Shown: positions 23,900 through 31,305 of the stretch, piece after piece
Layout: each line of letters begins with the position of its first letter
How positions within the stretch are numbered: position 1 is the first letter of the stretch
Assembly (NCBI GenBank): GCA_020438865.1
Contig: JAGQTU010000027.1
Location: forward strand, 1-44,690
Source of the DNA: Mycobacterium sp.
GTDB lineage: Bacteria > Actinomycetota > Actinomycetes > Mycobacteriales > Mycobacteriaceae
Direction of reading: 5' to 3'
Length of the DNA: 44,690 nt
Made by a program: the position numbers and the translations under genes
The notes under the pieces: generated by a model
What the model was told of the DNA's origin: nothing
Database searches by the model: none
The model's input: only the letters and a program-made list of their open reading frames with translations

Positions 23900-24976
23900 A
23901 TGCTGAGCCAAGAGCAGCGGATGCAGCTTTCCGACATTCTGCGGCCCGCGTCACCGCCCCGCGAGATCGACAACATCTACAGCGACGACCAGCGGGAACG
24001 GCTGCTCGACGTGGTACACGCGGAAGGCCCGTGGCGGCTCATCATCGCTCAGCACTTCGCCTCGCCGGAAGAGCTGATGGCCACCATGAGCGGCGCGTTC
24101 CCCGAGGGCTTCACGCCGTCGCTGGACATGTTCCTCACCCCCACCTTCCGCGGGTACCTGGCCAACTACGGGACGGTGCTGTACCCCGAACTGCACGATG
24201 TTTTCTACAACAAGACCTTCGTCGAGCACGCCAAGGGTTACTGGAACGCCGAGTACGCCAAGCCGCAGATGATGCTGTTCAATATCAACGGGCCGTGCGC
24301 GAATCGCGATCCGGGCCACCTGGACTCACCGAGCTTCCGCGGTGTCCGGCACGAGAACGCCCCGACCTGGCTGACCAGCGTCATGGGTAAGTCCGGTCTG
24401 TTCACCGACTACCTGATCAAGATGGCACAGGTGATCACCTGGTTCTCCCACGATTCGCACAGCGGTTTCACCTACTGGCCGGAGGGCCCACTGCGGGCGC
24501 CACGACGGGTTCTGCCGCCGGTCTACAACCGCGGCGTGGTGGTGCAGAACGAGATGATGGTGCATCGCGGGGAGGCCAACGGCCCACTGGATCAACAGAT
24601 CCCGGCCGGACTGGCGTTCGACACCGTCTTCGCCGGGGACGTCGGCGACCGCGACCACTGGGTTCTGAAGAACGGAGACGACGTGATCGCCCGGCACCAC
24701 ACCGACGAGTTGCGGTTCCTGGTGCACTGGTCGGCGGAGGTGTTCGCCGATCTCGATGAACTGAAGAAGAACATGGACGGAAGCGACGACCTCACCATCG
24801 ACAAGGCGATCGACATGCTGGTCGACGACGTCCACAAGAAGGGCATCGATCTCGACGTGCCCAGCGCGCCACTCCACGACCCGGCCTTCATCGGCGCCCT
24901 CAACGCCGTCTACGACCTCGGCGGCCCGGCCGGCTATCCGGATGAGGCCCCGGTCAGCGCATTCCAGTTCGCCTGA
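23900..24976 (+). CDS. Uncharacterised protein, possible Fe(II)/2-oxoglutarate oxygenase-like
   Basis: 358 residues from ATG 23900, with AGGAG upstream; an earlier in-frame ATG (23867) lacks one. I do not recognise a named family. Visible features: an early helix-rich part, then GHLDSPSFRG (His140, Asp142), and about 80 residues later NEMMVHRGEANGP (His222), followed by a late ELRFLVHW strand (Arg272). An HxD...H...R order with this spacing is what the double-stranded beta-helix Fe(II)/2-oxoglutarate oxygenases show. Other motifs (MMLFNINGP, WFSHDSHSGFTYWPEGP) are rich in aromatic residues. No signal peptide or membrane helix. It stands alone in a 120-base gap after the esterase and converges on an SDR. 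The oxygenase reading is a hypothesis. Confidence 0.75.
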   Translation: MLSQEQRMQLSDILRPASPPREIDNIYSDDQRERLLDVVHAEGPWRLIIAQHFASPEELMATMSGAFPEGFTPSLDMFLTPTFRGYLANYGTVLYPELHDVFYNKTFVEHAKGYWNAEYAKPQMMLFNINGPCANRDPGHLDSPSFRGVRHENAPTWLTSVMGKSGLFTDYLIKMAQVITWFSHDSHSGFTYWPEGPLRAPRRVLPPVYNRGVVVQNEMMVHRGEANGPLDQQIPAGLAFDTVFAGDVGDRDHWVLKNGDDVIARHHTDELRFLVHWSAEVFADLDELKKNMDGSDDLTIDKAIDMLVDDVHKKGIDLDVPSAPLHDPAFIGALNAVYDLGGPAGYPDEAPVSAFQFA

Positions 24977-24987
24977 CGCGCGCAGGG

Positions 24988-25779
24988 CTAAAGAACCGAT
25001 TTGATCTGCTTGGCGATGAATCTGGTCGTCCGCTTGGCCGATACCCGGGCGAAGAGGTCGAGCAGCCGTGCGTCGGTGCCGACCAGAACACGAAAGCTGT
25101 CCTTGGCGATGCCTTCGACGATCTTCTCGCCGGCCTCCTCCGGGGTCCTGGTCGGCGCCCTGCGTCCACCCGAATCGAGCATCTCGACCCCGGAGTTCCC
25201 GGTGAGGTTGGTGCTGACATTGCCCGGAAACAGTGTCACCACATGGACATTGGTGTCGGAGAGCTCCGCATACAGTCCCTCGCTGAACTGCTTGACCGCA
25301 CCCTTGCTGGCGCCGTAGAACGTCTGGCTGGCGAAGGGCACCAGCGCCGCCAGACTGGACATGTTGGTCAGGTTCGCCTCGGGGCGCTGCAGCAGGATCG
25401 GAAGAAAGACCCGGCACGCGTTGACCGTCCCCCAGAAGTTCACCTCCATGATTCGGGCGAGCTCATCGGCGGACAGGTCGATGAACGGCGCGAACCGGTG
25501 GATGACGCCGGCGATGTTGACCAACCCGTCGATCTGGCCGTGCACACTGGTCACCTGGTCGGGCAAGGCCGCCACGGCATCACGGTCGGTCACGTTCACG
25601 ATGTGCGTCGAGACCGTCGCGTGAGCGGCCCGCGCCAACTCAGCGGTCTCGGTCAGCCCCGCCGCGTCGAGGTCGACGGCGGCGACCCGCGCCCCCCTAC
25701 GCGCCAGCCCGAGCACGACCTGGCGGCCCATGCCGTTGCCACCCCCGGTGACGACGAAGACCCTGTCGGCGATCCGCAA
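24988..25779 (-). CDS. Short-chain dehydrogenase/reductase with TTG start
   Basis: 263 residues. TTG at 25779 has AGGAAGG eight bases upstream and no better start lies near it. The cofactor motif is TGGGNGMG (11-18), with VDLD after strand two favouring NAD(H). The usual NNAG is changed to VNIAG (87-91), and the active site is Ser141-142 with Tyr155 and Lys159 (YGASK). The C-terminal stretch is basic (KRTTRFIAKQIKSVL), possibly a membrane-surface contact. A cytosolic alcohol/ketone oxidoreductase is likely. Its end is 11 bases from the convergent gene at 23900. The gap to the upstream small protein gene is only 43 bases, so it may be the distal gene of the KshA transcript. Confidence 0.9.
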   Translation of the reverse strand: MRIADRVFVVTGGGNGMGRQVVLGLARRGARVAAVDLDAAGLTETAELARAAHATVSTHIVNVTDRDAVAALPDQVTSVHGQIDGLVNIAGVIHRFAPFIDLSADELARIMEVNFWGTVNACRVFLPILLQRPEANLTNMSSLAALVPFASQTFYGASKGAVKQFSEGLYAELSDTNVHVVTLFPGNVSTNLTGNSGVEMLDSGGRRAPTRTPEEAGEKIVEGIAKDSFRVLVGTDARLLDLFARVSAKRTTRFIAKQIKSVL

Positions 25780-25822
25780 TGTTCACACCTTCCTGTGGTG
25801 GCGTTCGGCGGTGGGGATTTCC

Positions 25823-26098
25823 CTAATCGACGGGATTCTCACCCAGGATCGGCAGATCGCCTCTGCCGGCAGCGTCCTCGAGCGAGGCGCGCAACTCCGA
25901 GCAGATCAGTAACGATCCGCGACCGGATCGCCGCACCGCCTCCCGGCGCTGGACACAGGCCGCCAGCGCCGCGGCATCCCACTGCACGCTGGTCTGGGCC
26001 CAGCTGCTCTTTCGGGCCTCGACGGTCGCGCCACAGCGGCGACAGTCGATCGGCACCAGCGGTGCGTCCAGCAGTCGGTCGTCGGTACGGACGGTCAT
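25823..26098 (-). CDS. Small four-cysteine protein coupled to KshA (copy 1)
   Basis: 91 residues. ATG at 26098 overlaps the stop of the KshA-like gene (ATGA), so it is translationally coupled. I recognise no family. A CRRC pair (Cys19, Cys22) is followed by the stretch ARKSSWAQTSVQWDA, then Cys48 (AACVQRR) and Cys66 (LLICSELR). The paralogue at 32548 keeps all four cysteines and the KSSWAQTSVQWDA core exactly. A zinc knuckle or a simple iron-sulfur site are both possible. Coupling to a Rieske oxygenase suggests an accessory, assembly or electron-transfer role (inference). It is far too short and has the wrong pattern for a plant-type or Rieske ferredoxin. Confidence 0.82.
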   Translation of the reverse strand: MTVRTDDRLLDAPLVPIDCRRCGATVEARKSSWAQTSVQWDAAALAACVQRREAVRRSGRGSLLICSELRASLEDAAGRGDLPILGENPVD

Positions 26099-27243
26099 CA
26101 AGCGGTACCGGCCGCCGCGGCGCGGCGGGCGATGTTGTCCTCGACCTGCTTCTGCCAAGCCGCACGCGGGCGGGTCACGTCGATCTCGTACTCGAACCGG
26201 TCGACCATCTCGGGTGTGACGGCCGCGGCGTCGACGTAGAACTGTTCGTACCAGCGCCGCAACTGGTAGACCGGGCCATCCTCTTCGCAGAGCAGCGGGT
26301 TTTCGATACGCGTCTTGTTTCGCCAGATCGCGACGTCCTGTTCGAATCCCATCTTGACGAAGTCCCCGAGTGCGACGGCCGCCTGCATCGCCGCCTCCTG
26401 CGGAAGGTTCTCGGACTTCTTGACGATGATGCCGTACTGCAGCACAAAGGAATTGGCGTCGATCGGGTAGTGGCAGTTGAGCAGTACCGTCTGCTGGTCT
26501 TCGTGTTCGTAGTGATAGGTAAGGTCGTCGATCATGAACGACGGGCCCCAGTAGGACGCGAGCGACGTCGTGCCGAGCAGAACCGGCCCGCCTTCGGGAC
26601 TGGGAAGGTCGGGGCGGCTGCCACTGCTCATGTACTGCGTCGCGACGTGGCCCTCGAAGACGTTCTTGAAGTGGGTCGGCATCGATCCGTGCACATAGAA
26701 GAAGTGCGCCATGTCGACGACATTGTCGACGATCTCGCGACAGTTGGTGTTGACCACCGTGGTGTACCAGTGCCAGTCGGTCCATTCGTCGCTGTCGGCG
26801 CCGGCGATGCGCGGGATGGTCACCCCGTCCGGCGGGGGATTGCGTTCCGGGTCGTTCCAGACGAACAGCATGCCGTCCTGCTCCAGCGTCGACCACGTCG
26901 CGGTACGCGCCAGCTTGGGGACGCGGCGGCTGTAGGGAATCTGTTTGCAACGGCCGTCGCCGCCCCACCGCCAGTCATGGAACGGGCAGGCGATCTCGTT
27001 GCCCTTGACCTCGCCCTGCGACAGATCGCCCCCCATGTGCCGGCAGTAGCCGTCCAGCACGTTGAGTCTGCCGTCCTGGCTGCGGAAGACCACCAGGCGC
27101 TGGCCGAAGGCGTTGACGGTGTGCGGCTTCCCGTCGCCGAGTTCCCTGGTCAGACCTAGGCAGTGCCATCCGCGCGCGAATCTGGTCGGTGCGGTACCCG
27201 CCTCGATCTGGCGTACCTCGTCGGTGTCTGACTGCGGGGTCAT
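26098..27243 (-). CDS. kshA: Rieske oxygenase, 3-ketosteroid 9alpha-hydroxylase oxygenase component KshA-like (copy 1)
   Basis: 381 residues. The Rieske 2Fe-2S motif is CRHMGGDL...CPFHDW (Cys67, His69, Cys86, His89). The mononuclear iron site is NVVDMAHFFYVH (Asn174, Asp177, His180, His185) with Asp303 (FEQDVAIW). Long identical runs with KshA, such as FARGWHCLG, SDEWTDW, AHFFYVHG and VYQLRRWYEQFYVD, make the subfamily firm. KshA hydroxylates C9 of 3-ketosteroids, which with delta-1 dehydrogenation opens ring B. Electrons normally come from KshB, not encoded here. The gene diverges from a KstD-type flavoprotein 100 bases away, the natural partner. The protein is clearly paralogous to the one at 32832 (about four fifths identical by eye). 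Confidence 0.94.
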   Translation of the reverse strand: MTPQSDTDEVRQIEAGTAPTRFARGWHCLGLTRELGDGKPHTVNAFGQRLVVFRSQDGRLNVLDGYCRHMGGDLSQGEVKGNEIACPFHDWRWGGDGRCKQIPYSRRVPKLARTATWSTLEQDGMLFVWNDPERNPPPDGVTIPRIAGADSDEWTDWHWYTTVVNTNCREIVDNVVDMAHFFYVHGSMPTHFKNVFEGHVATQYMSSGSRPDLPSPEGGPVLLGTTSLASYWGPSFMIDDLTYHYEHEDQQTVLLNCHYPIDANSFVLQYGIIVKKSENLPQEAAMQAAVALGDFVKMGFEQDVAIWRNKTRIENPLLCEEDGPVYQLRRWYEQFYVDAAAVTPEMVDRFEYEIDVTRPRAAWQKQVEDNIARRAAAAGTA

Positions 27244-27330
27244 CCGTCCGTTGTACAGCGACCGCGAGCCCCGACATCACGGTTATCCCGCTGGTAGGGA
27301 GATCGCTTTGGTTGCCGGTGCCGGTGGCCA

Positions 27331-27336
27331 TATCCT
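27331..27336 (+). promoter_or_regulatory. Candidate -10 element (TATCCT), probable leaderless start for the KstD-type gene
   Basis: TATCCT fits TANNNT and ends seven bases before GTG 27344, which has no convincing ribosome-binding site. On the opposite strand, GTACAAC sits at the same distance from the KshA ATG (27243) but lacks the final T. The 100-base divergent gap therefore seems to hold two short promoters. Confidence 0.4.
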
Positions 27337-27343
27337 CGGGACC

Positions 27344-29053
27344 GTGACGGCCCCGAGTGCGACGATTCCCGCCGGATTGACGATCGGCGACACGACCGTC
27401 GACCTGCTCGTGGTGGGTTCGGGGACGGGTCTGGCGGCAGCGCTGGCCGCCCACGAGTGCGGTCTGTCGGTTCTCGTCGTGGAGAAATCCTCGTTCGTGG
27501 GCGGTTCGACAGCCCGGTCCGGAGGAGCGCTCTGGCTGCCGGCCAGCCCAATCCTCGACGAGGCCGGCGCCGGGGACACGGCCCAGAAGGCGGCCACCTA
27601 CCTGGACTCCGCCGTCGCGGGCAGCGCACCGGCACAACGCTCAGCCGGTTTCCTGGCCAACGTGCGCGGGACCGTCGAGATGCTCCGGCGCACGACTCCC
27701 ATGCGGCTGTTCTGGGCGCGGGACTACTCCGACTATCACTCCGAGAAACCCGGTGGCACGGCGTCCGGGCGCACGTGTGAGTGCCGGCCGTTCAACTCGT
27801 CGGTGCTCGGCGACTATCGGACCCGCCTTCGTCCCGGTGTGCTTGAAGTCAAGATCCCGATGCCGACGACGGGCGCGGACTATCGCTGGCTGAACCTGAT
27901 GTCGCGGGTGCCCCGAAAGGGGTTGCCCCTTATCGTGAAGCGGCTCACCCAGGGTGTCGGCGGCCTGCTGGTCGGGCGCCGCTACGTCGCCGGGGGCCAG
28001 GCACTGGCCGCCGGTCTCTTCGCCGGGGTGTTGCGCGCCGGCATCCCGATCTGGACCGAAACCTCGCTGCGGCAACTGACGACCGGCGACGGCCGGGTCA
28101 CGGGCGCGGTCGTCACGCATCACGGCCGGGACGTGACGCTGACCGCACGCCGCGGCGTGGTGCTCGCTGCCGGGGGCTTCGACCACAGCATGGCCATGCG
28201 GTGGAAGTTCCAGTCCGAGTCGCTGGGCGAGAACCTCAGCCTTGGAGCACGGAGCAATACCGGTGACGCCATCGTGATCGCGCAGGAGGCCGGCGCATCG
28301 ATCGACCTCATGGAGCAGGCCTGGTGGTTTCCCGCTGTAGCACCCTTGCCGGGCGCCGACCCGCTGGTGATGCTGGCCGAGCGCTCGCTGCCCGGTTCGT
28401 TGATCGTCGACCAGACCGGTCGCCGATTCGTCAACGAGTCGACCGACTACATGTCGTTCGGACAGCGGGTTCTCGAGCTCGATCGTTCGGACAGCCCGGT
28501 GACGTCGATGTGGATCGTGTTCGACCAGAAGTACCGCAACAGCTATGTGTTCGCCGCCGACCTGTTCCCCCGGATGGCGATTCCCCAGAGCTGGTATGAG
28601 GCGGGGATCGCCCACCGGTCGGCCGACCTCGCCGAACTCGGCAGGAAGATGGGTGTGCCGGAGTTGCCGTTCCTGCACACGATGTCCGAGTTCAACGAGA
28701 TGGCAAGCGGCGGTAGCGATTCCGACTTTGGGCGCGGCAACAGTGCCTACGACCGGTATTACGGCGACCCGACCATCACGCCGAACCCGAACCTGCGTCC
28801 GCTCGATCACGGCCCGTTCTACGCGGTCAAGATGGTGCTCAGCGATCTGGGTACTTGTGGTGGACTGCGTGCCGACGACCGGGCTCGCGTGCTCCGCGAG
28901 GACGGCACGCCGATCGAGGGTCTCTATGCGATCGGCAACACCGCGGCGAACGCTTTCGGCGCCAGCTACCCCGGGGCCGGTGCGACGATCGCGCAGGGAC
29001 TCGTGTTCGGTTACGTCGCCGCGCGCAATGCCGCGCAACGCGGATCGGGCTAG
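27344..29053 (+). CDS. 3-Ketosteroid dehydrogenase (KstD)-type flavoprotein, copy 1
   Basis: 569 residues from GTG 27344, chosen because the FAD motif GSGTGL (25-30) then falls close to the N-terminus as in the family and a leaderless promoter precedes it. Then GGSTARSGGALWLP marks the substrate/FAD loop of KstD enzymes. The C-terminal YPGAGATIAQGLVFGY (Tyr542) matches the conserved motif holding a catalytic tyrosine and the glycine that anchors the C3 carbonyl. These enzymes remove hydrogens from ring A (delta-1) or between C4 and C5 of 3-ketosteroids. The divergent KshA partner supports a steroid-like substrate. Which of the two regiochemistries applies is uncertain. The end overlaps the PadR gene by four bases. 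Confidence 0.88.
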   Translation: MTAPSATIPAGLTIGDTTVDLLVVGSGTGLAAALAAHECGLSVLVVEKSSFVGGSTARSGGALWLPASPILDEAGAGDTAQKAATYLDSAVAGSAPAQRSAGFLANVRGTVEMLRRTTPMRLFWARDYSDYHSEKPGGTASGRTCECRPFNSSVLGDYRTRLRPGVLEVKIPMPTTGADYRWLNLMSRVPRKGLPLIVKRLTQGVGGLLVGRRYVAGGQALAAGLFAGVLRAGIPIWTETSLRQLTTGDGRVTGAVVTHHGRDVTLTARRGVVLAAGGFDHSMAMRWKFQSESLGENLSLGARSNTGDAIVIAQEAGASIDLMEQAWWFPAVAPLPGADPLVMLAERSLPGSLIVDQTGRRFVNESTDYMSFGQRVLELDRSDSPVTSMWIVFDQKYRNSYVFAADLFPRMAIPQSWYEAGIAHRSADLAELGRKMGVPELPFLHTMSEFNEMASGGSDSDFGRGNSAYDRYYGDPTITPNPNLRPLDHGPFYAVKMVLSDLGTCGGLRADDRARVLREDGTPIEGLYAIGNTAANAFGASYPGAGATIAQGLVFGYVAARNAAQRGSG

Positions 29054-29718
29054 TCGCCTTCTTCCGTTTTGACGCGCTGCTCGACCTCGTACCAGTACTC
29101 GCGTTCGGGCCACACGACGCCCTTGTCCCCACTCTGGCGCGCTCGGGCGAATTCCGCCTCCGCCTCGTCGAGATCCTTCATGAGTTCCAGGGCCAGTTCA
29201 CGTTCGGAGGCGTAGTAGCGTTCGGCCCAATTCAACGCCACCTTCGCGTAGGCCCACACCGGCTGCTCCTCGGTCGCACGGGCCTCCACCGCGGCGTTGC
29301 GCTGCATTCGATCGCAGTAGGCGACATGTTCCTGGAGCAGCTCGCGAAGCCGCTGGGGTTCGGTCAGGTGGCCGAAGATGACCCGCAGCAGCACGCTGTG
29401 CTTCAGCGTCGGGGGGTCGTACGGAGCGTTGGCGGTCCAGGCAGAGACGGCATCCATTCCCAGCGGCGTGATCCGATACAGCCGACGGCTGCGGGCAGCC
29501 CCGTCGCTGTCCATCCGGGAGGTGACCAGCCCGAGCTGCTCCATCTTCTTGAGCTCCGAGTAGATCTGGCTGTACGCCGGGCTCTGATAGAAGAACCGCA
29601 GGACCCAGTTCGACCACTTCTTGATGTCGTACCCGGACAGTTCGTCACCACCGGACAACATGCCGAGCAGCGCCCAACCTGTCGACGCGAGGTTCGGCCT
29701 GGCCGTGGTCCCTTCCAC
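29050..29718 (-). CDS. PadR-family transcriptional regulator
   Basis: 222 residues, GTG start with no ribosome-binding site but a leaderless-type -10 seven bases upstream. The PadR winged helix lies at about 12-95, with the signatures ALLGML, LSGYDIKK, YSELKKMEQLGLV and RRLYRITPLGMDAV. A long C-terminal helical domain (about 100-222, rich in Glu/Arg/Ala with AERYYASERELALELMKDLDEAE) provides dimerisation. PadR repressors respond to phenolic or other small ligands. The convergent KstD-type gene and the divergent thioesterase are its nearest targets. The AT-containing stretch GGTTATCAATCAGG (29727-29740) near its own start could be an operator. Confidence 0.9.
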   Translation of the reverse strand: MEGTTARPNLASTGWALLGMLSGGDELSGYDIKKWSNWVLRFFYQSPAYSQIYSELKKMEQLGLVTSRMDSDGAARSRRLYRITPLGMDAVSAWTANAPYDPPTLKHSVLLRVIFGHLTEPQRLRELLQEHVAYCDRMQRNAAVEARATEEQPVWAYAKVALNWAERYYASERELALELMKDLDEAEAEFARARQSGDKGVVWPEREYWYEVEQRVKTEEGD

Positions 29719-29724
29719 CGGTCA

Positions 29725-29730
29725 AGGTTA
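29725..29730 (-). promoter_or_regulatory. Candidate -10 element (TAACCT on the minus strand) for leaderless padR
   Basis: On the minus strand TAACCT is followed by six bases (TGACCG) and then the GTG start at 29718. The spacing is the same as at 14730-14742 and fits transcription starting on the first base of the codon. Confidence 0.42.
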
Positions 29731-29790
29731 TCAATCAGGCCCGTCACCAGACCCTCTAGCACCCGCTCACCGGGAGATGTGGTTGTCGCA

Positions 29791-29823
29791 CGTGTTCAGG
29801 CCCGCCAGGGTTGTCCTGACACG
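29791..29823. promoter_or_regulatory. Inverted repeat upstream of the thioesterase gene
   Basis: CGTGTTCAGG (29791-29800) and CCTGACACG (29815-29823) are inverted copies differing by one extra T, with 14 bases between them. This lies between the divergent PadR and thioesterase starts. It could be an operator or an RNA hairpin in the leader. There is no run of T after it, so a terminator is unlikely. Confidence 0.3.
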
Positions 29824-29851
29824 AGGCATGACGACGGGGAAGGGCTGGGTT

Positions 29852-30460
29852 ATGGGTGAGTCCGAATCCGCTGGGGCCGTGGACCGCGCTCAGGGAGAAG
29901 CTTGCTACGCTCCGCTCACCAGATCGGTCCGAAGACTTGTCGACGTCACCATCCGCAGCGAGGTCGACGATGAGACCATCAGGGTGGCACAGGCATTGAT
30001 CGAGCAGGCATCGGACCTGCTCGCCACGCGCCTGATGCCGGGCGCCTTCGGGGTCAAGGAGACACTCGACGGCGGGACGGTCGCCTGGGGCAACGCCGCG
30101 ATCGGGCTGCGCAACGCCATCGCCCCCCCACTGCTTGTGGAACGCACCGCGGACAGGGTCTACACCGACTTCGATCTCGGCGCCGCGTACGAAGGACCGC
30201 CCGGCCACGTCCATGGTGGGGTGTGCGCCCTGATCCTCGACCACGTATTGGGTGCGACCGCCCATCAGCCCGATCGGCCGGCCTTCACCGGCACCATCAC
30301 GGTCCGCTACCTCCGCCCCACCCGACTGGGCCGGCTGCATGCAGAAGCGCATGTCGATCACGATGAGGGAGCGAAGACGTATGCCGTGGGCAGCATCTCG
30401 GACGGCGATGGCGTGACTGTGGAAGCCGAGGGGGTGTTCGTTCGCCCGGATGCTCGTTAG
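29852..30460 (+). CDS. Hotdog-fold thioesterase (PaaI-like)
   Basis: 202 residues from ATG 29852, which has GGAAGGG seven bases upstream; an in-frame ATG at 29828 is less well supported. The C-terminal hotdog domain (about 100-200) shows the PaaI-type motif GHVHGGVCALILDHVLG (118-134), then TITVRYLRPTRLG and AEAHVD strands. The first 90 residues are helical and acidic with no recognised domain. It should hydrolyse an acyl-CoA thioester in the cytosol. It could drain CoA from blocked ring-degradation intermediates or act on the product of the FadD/FadE pair (inference). Divergent from padR, so possibly under its control. The next gene converges 27 bases downstream. Confidence 0.88.
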   Translation: MGESESAGAVDRAQGEACYAPLTRSVRRLVDVTIRSEVDDETIRVAQALIEQASDLLATRLMPGAFGVKETLDGGTVAWGNAAIGLRNAIAPPLLVERTADRVYTDFDLGAAYEGPPGHVHGGVCALILDHVLGATAHQPDRPAFTGTITVRYLRPTRLGRLHAEAHVDHDEGAKTYAVGSISDGDGVTVEAEGVFVRPDAR

Positions 30461-30487
30461 CGACGGGATTCGACACACACCGCATTG

Positions 30488-31282
30488 TCACAGCAGGGAG
30501 TTGACCATCCGGTCGGTGTCGCCGGCGGCGGTGCCGAGGGCGTCCGCGCTGACGGCGTGCAGGTCAAGGAACACCGCCTCCCCAGTCTTGGTGTTCAACA
30601 GTTCGACGAATACGCCGTACACCTCAATGGTGCCCTGATGTATGGACAAGTCCGCCCAATAGGGCACCGCCGCCTCCTGCTGAAAGTTTCTGCTCTGCAA
30701 TGACATTCGCTGCGGATCGCCGAGCTTGACATTGCTCAGCGCGGCGTTGCGCCCGTTGATGAGGTGGTTGATGTCGGCTTCGAGGACCGACACCGCGTCG
30801 GTCCCGCCCACCTTGCCGGACGTCACAGCAAGCTCCGCCGAGGTGTCGGACTTCAGCAGTATCGCGTAGTTCTCACCCTTGTCCTCCACGGTCCAGCCCT
30901 TGGCCAGTTTCATCGAGAGTCCGTCACCGATGTCCACCACACCGTCGCCGGTGGAAAGCGGGACGGGCGCAATCGGTTTCGGTAAAGTCACGCGGTAGTC
31001 GAGGGGTGCGGCGCCGAACCCTGATCCGCGGGTGTTCGACTGGGGCTGTGGTTTCGGTGCCGGATTCAGGATCTGGCTGGGTAGCGTCGGCTCCGTCGGC
31101 ACCGGCCTGGACCGGTCGAAACCGCCACGGGACACGATCACTGCGACCACCACCGCAGCGACGAGGATCACCACGCCGATCACCAGGGTGACCGCAGTGG
31201 CACTCCACCGGTGGGCGACGCGACCCTCGGTATCCGGAAAGCGGACGGGCGGTGGCGCTGATTCGTTCGGAACGTTCGTCAT
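30488..31282 (-). CDS. Single-pass membrane-anchored protein, function unknown
   Basis: 264 residues from ATG 31282, which has GAGGGGG eight bases upstream. A proline-rich cytoplasmic N-terminus (1-27) is followed by one strong membrane helix (about 28-50), a proline/threonine linker (58-90) and an extracellular alpha/beta domain (about 95-264) with GDGLSMKLAKGWTVED and YWADLSIHQGTIEVYGVFVE. That domain resembles small lipoprotein/PsbP-like folds common in mycobacteria. No lipobox cysteine follows the helix. It lies 23 bases downstream of the zinc-ribbon membrane protein, so the two are likely co-transcribed. No link to the catabolic genes is visible. Confidence 0.8.
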   Translation of the reverse strand: MTNVPNESAPPPVRFPDTEGRVAHRWSATAVTLVIGVVILVAAVVVAVIVSRGGFDRSRPVPTEPTLPSQILNPAPKPQPQSNTRGSGFGAAPLDYRVTLPKPIAPVPLSTGDGVVDIGDGLSMKLAKGWTVEDKGENYAILLKSDTSAELAVTSGKVGGTDAVSVLEADINHLINGRNAALSNVKLGDPQRMSLQSRNFQQEAAVPYWADLSIHQGTIEVYGVFVELLNTKTGEAVFLDLHAVSADALGTAAGDTDRMVNSLL

Positions 31283-31305
31283 CTCGGTATCCCCCTCGTC
31301 CACGG

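Noticed and set aside
25243-27159. 638-codon plus-strand open frame opposite the SDR, small protein and KshA genes
   Set aside because: Runs antisense through three genes with conserved motifs, with low-complexity composition; likewise 32301-34043 opposite the second copy.
27641-29113. 490-codon minus-strand open frame opposite the KstD-type gene
   Set aside because: Arg/Gly/His-rich shadow; the plus strand has the FAD and YPGxG motifs.
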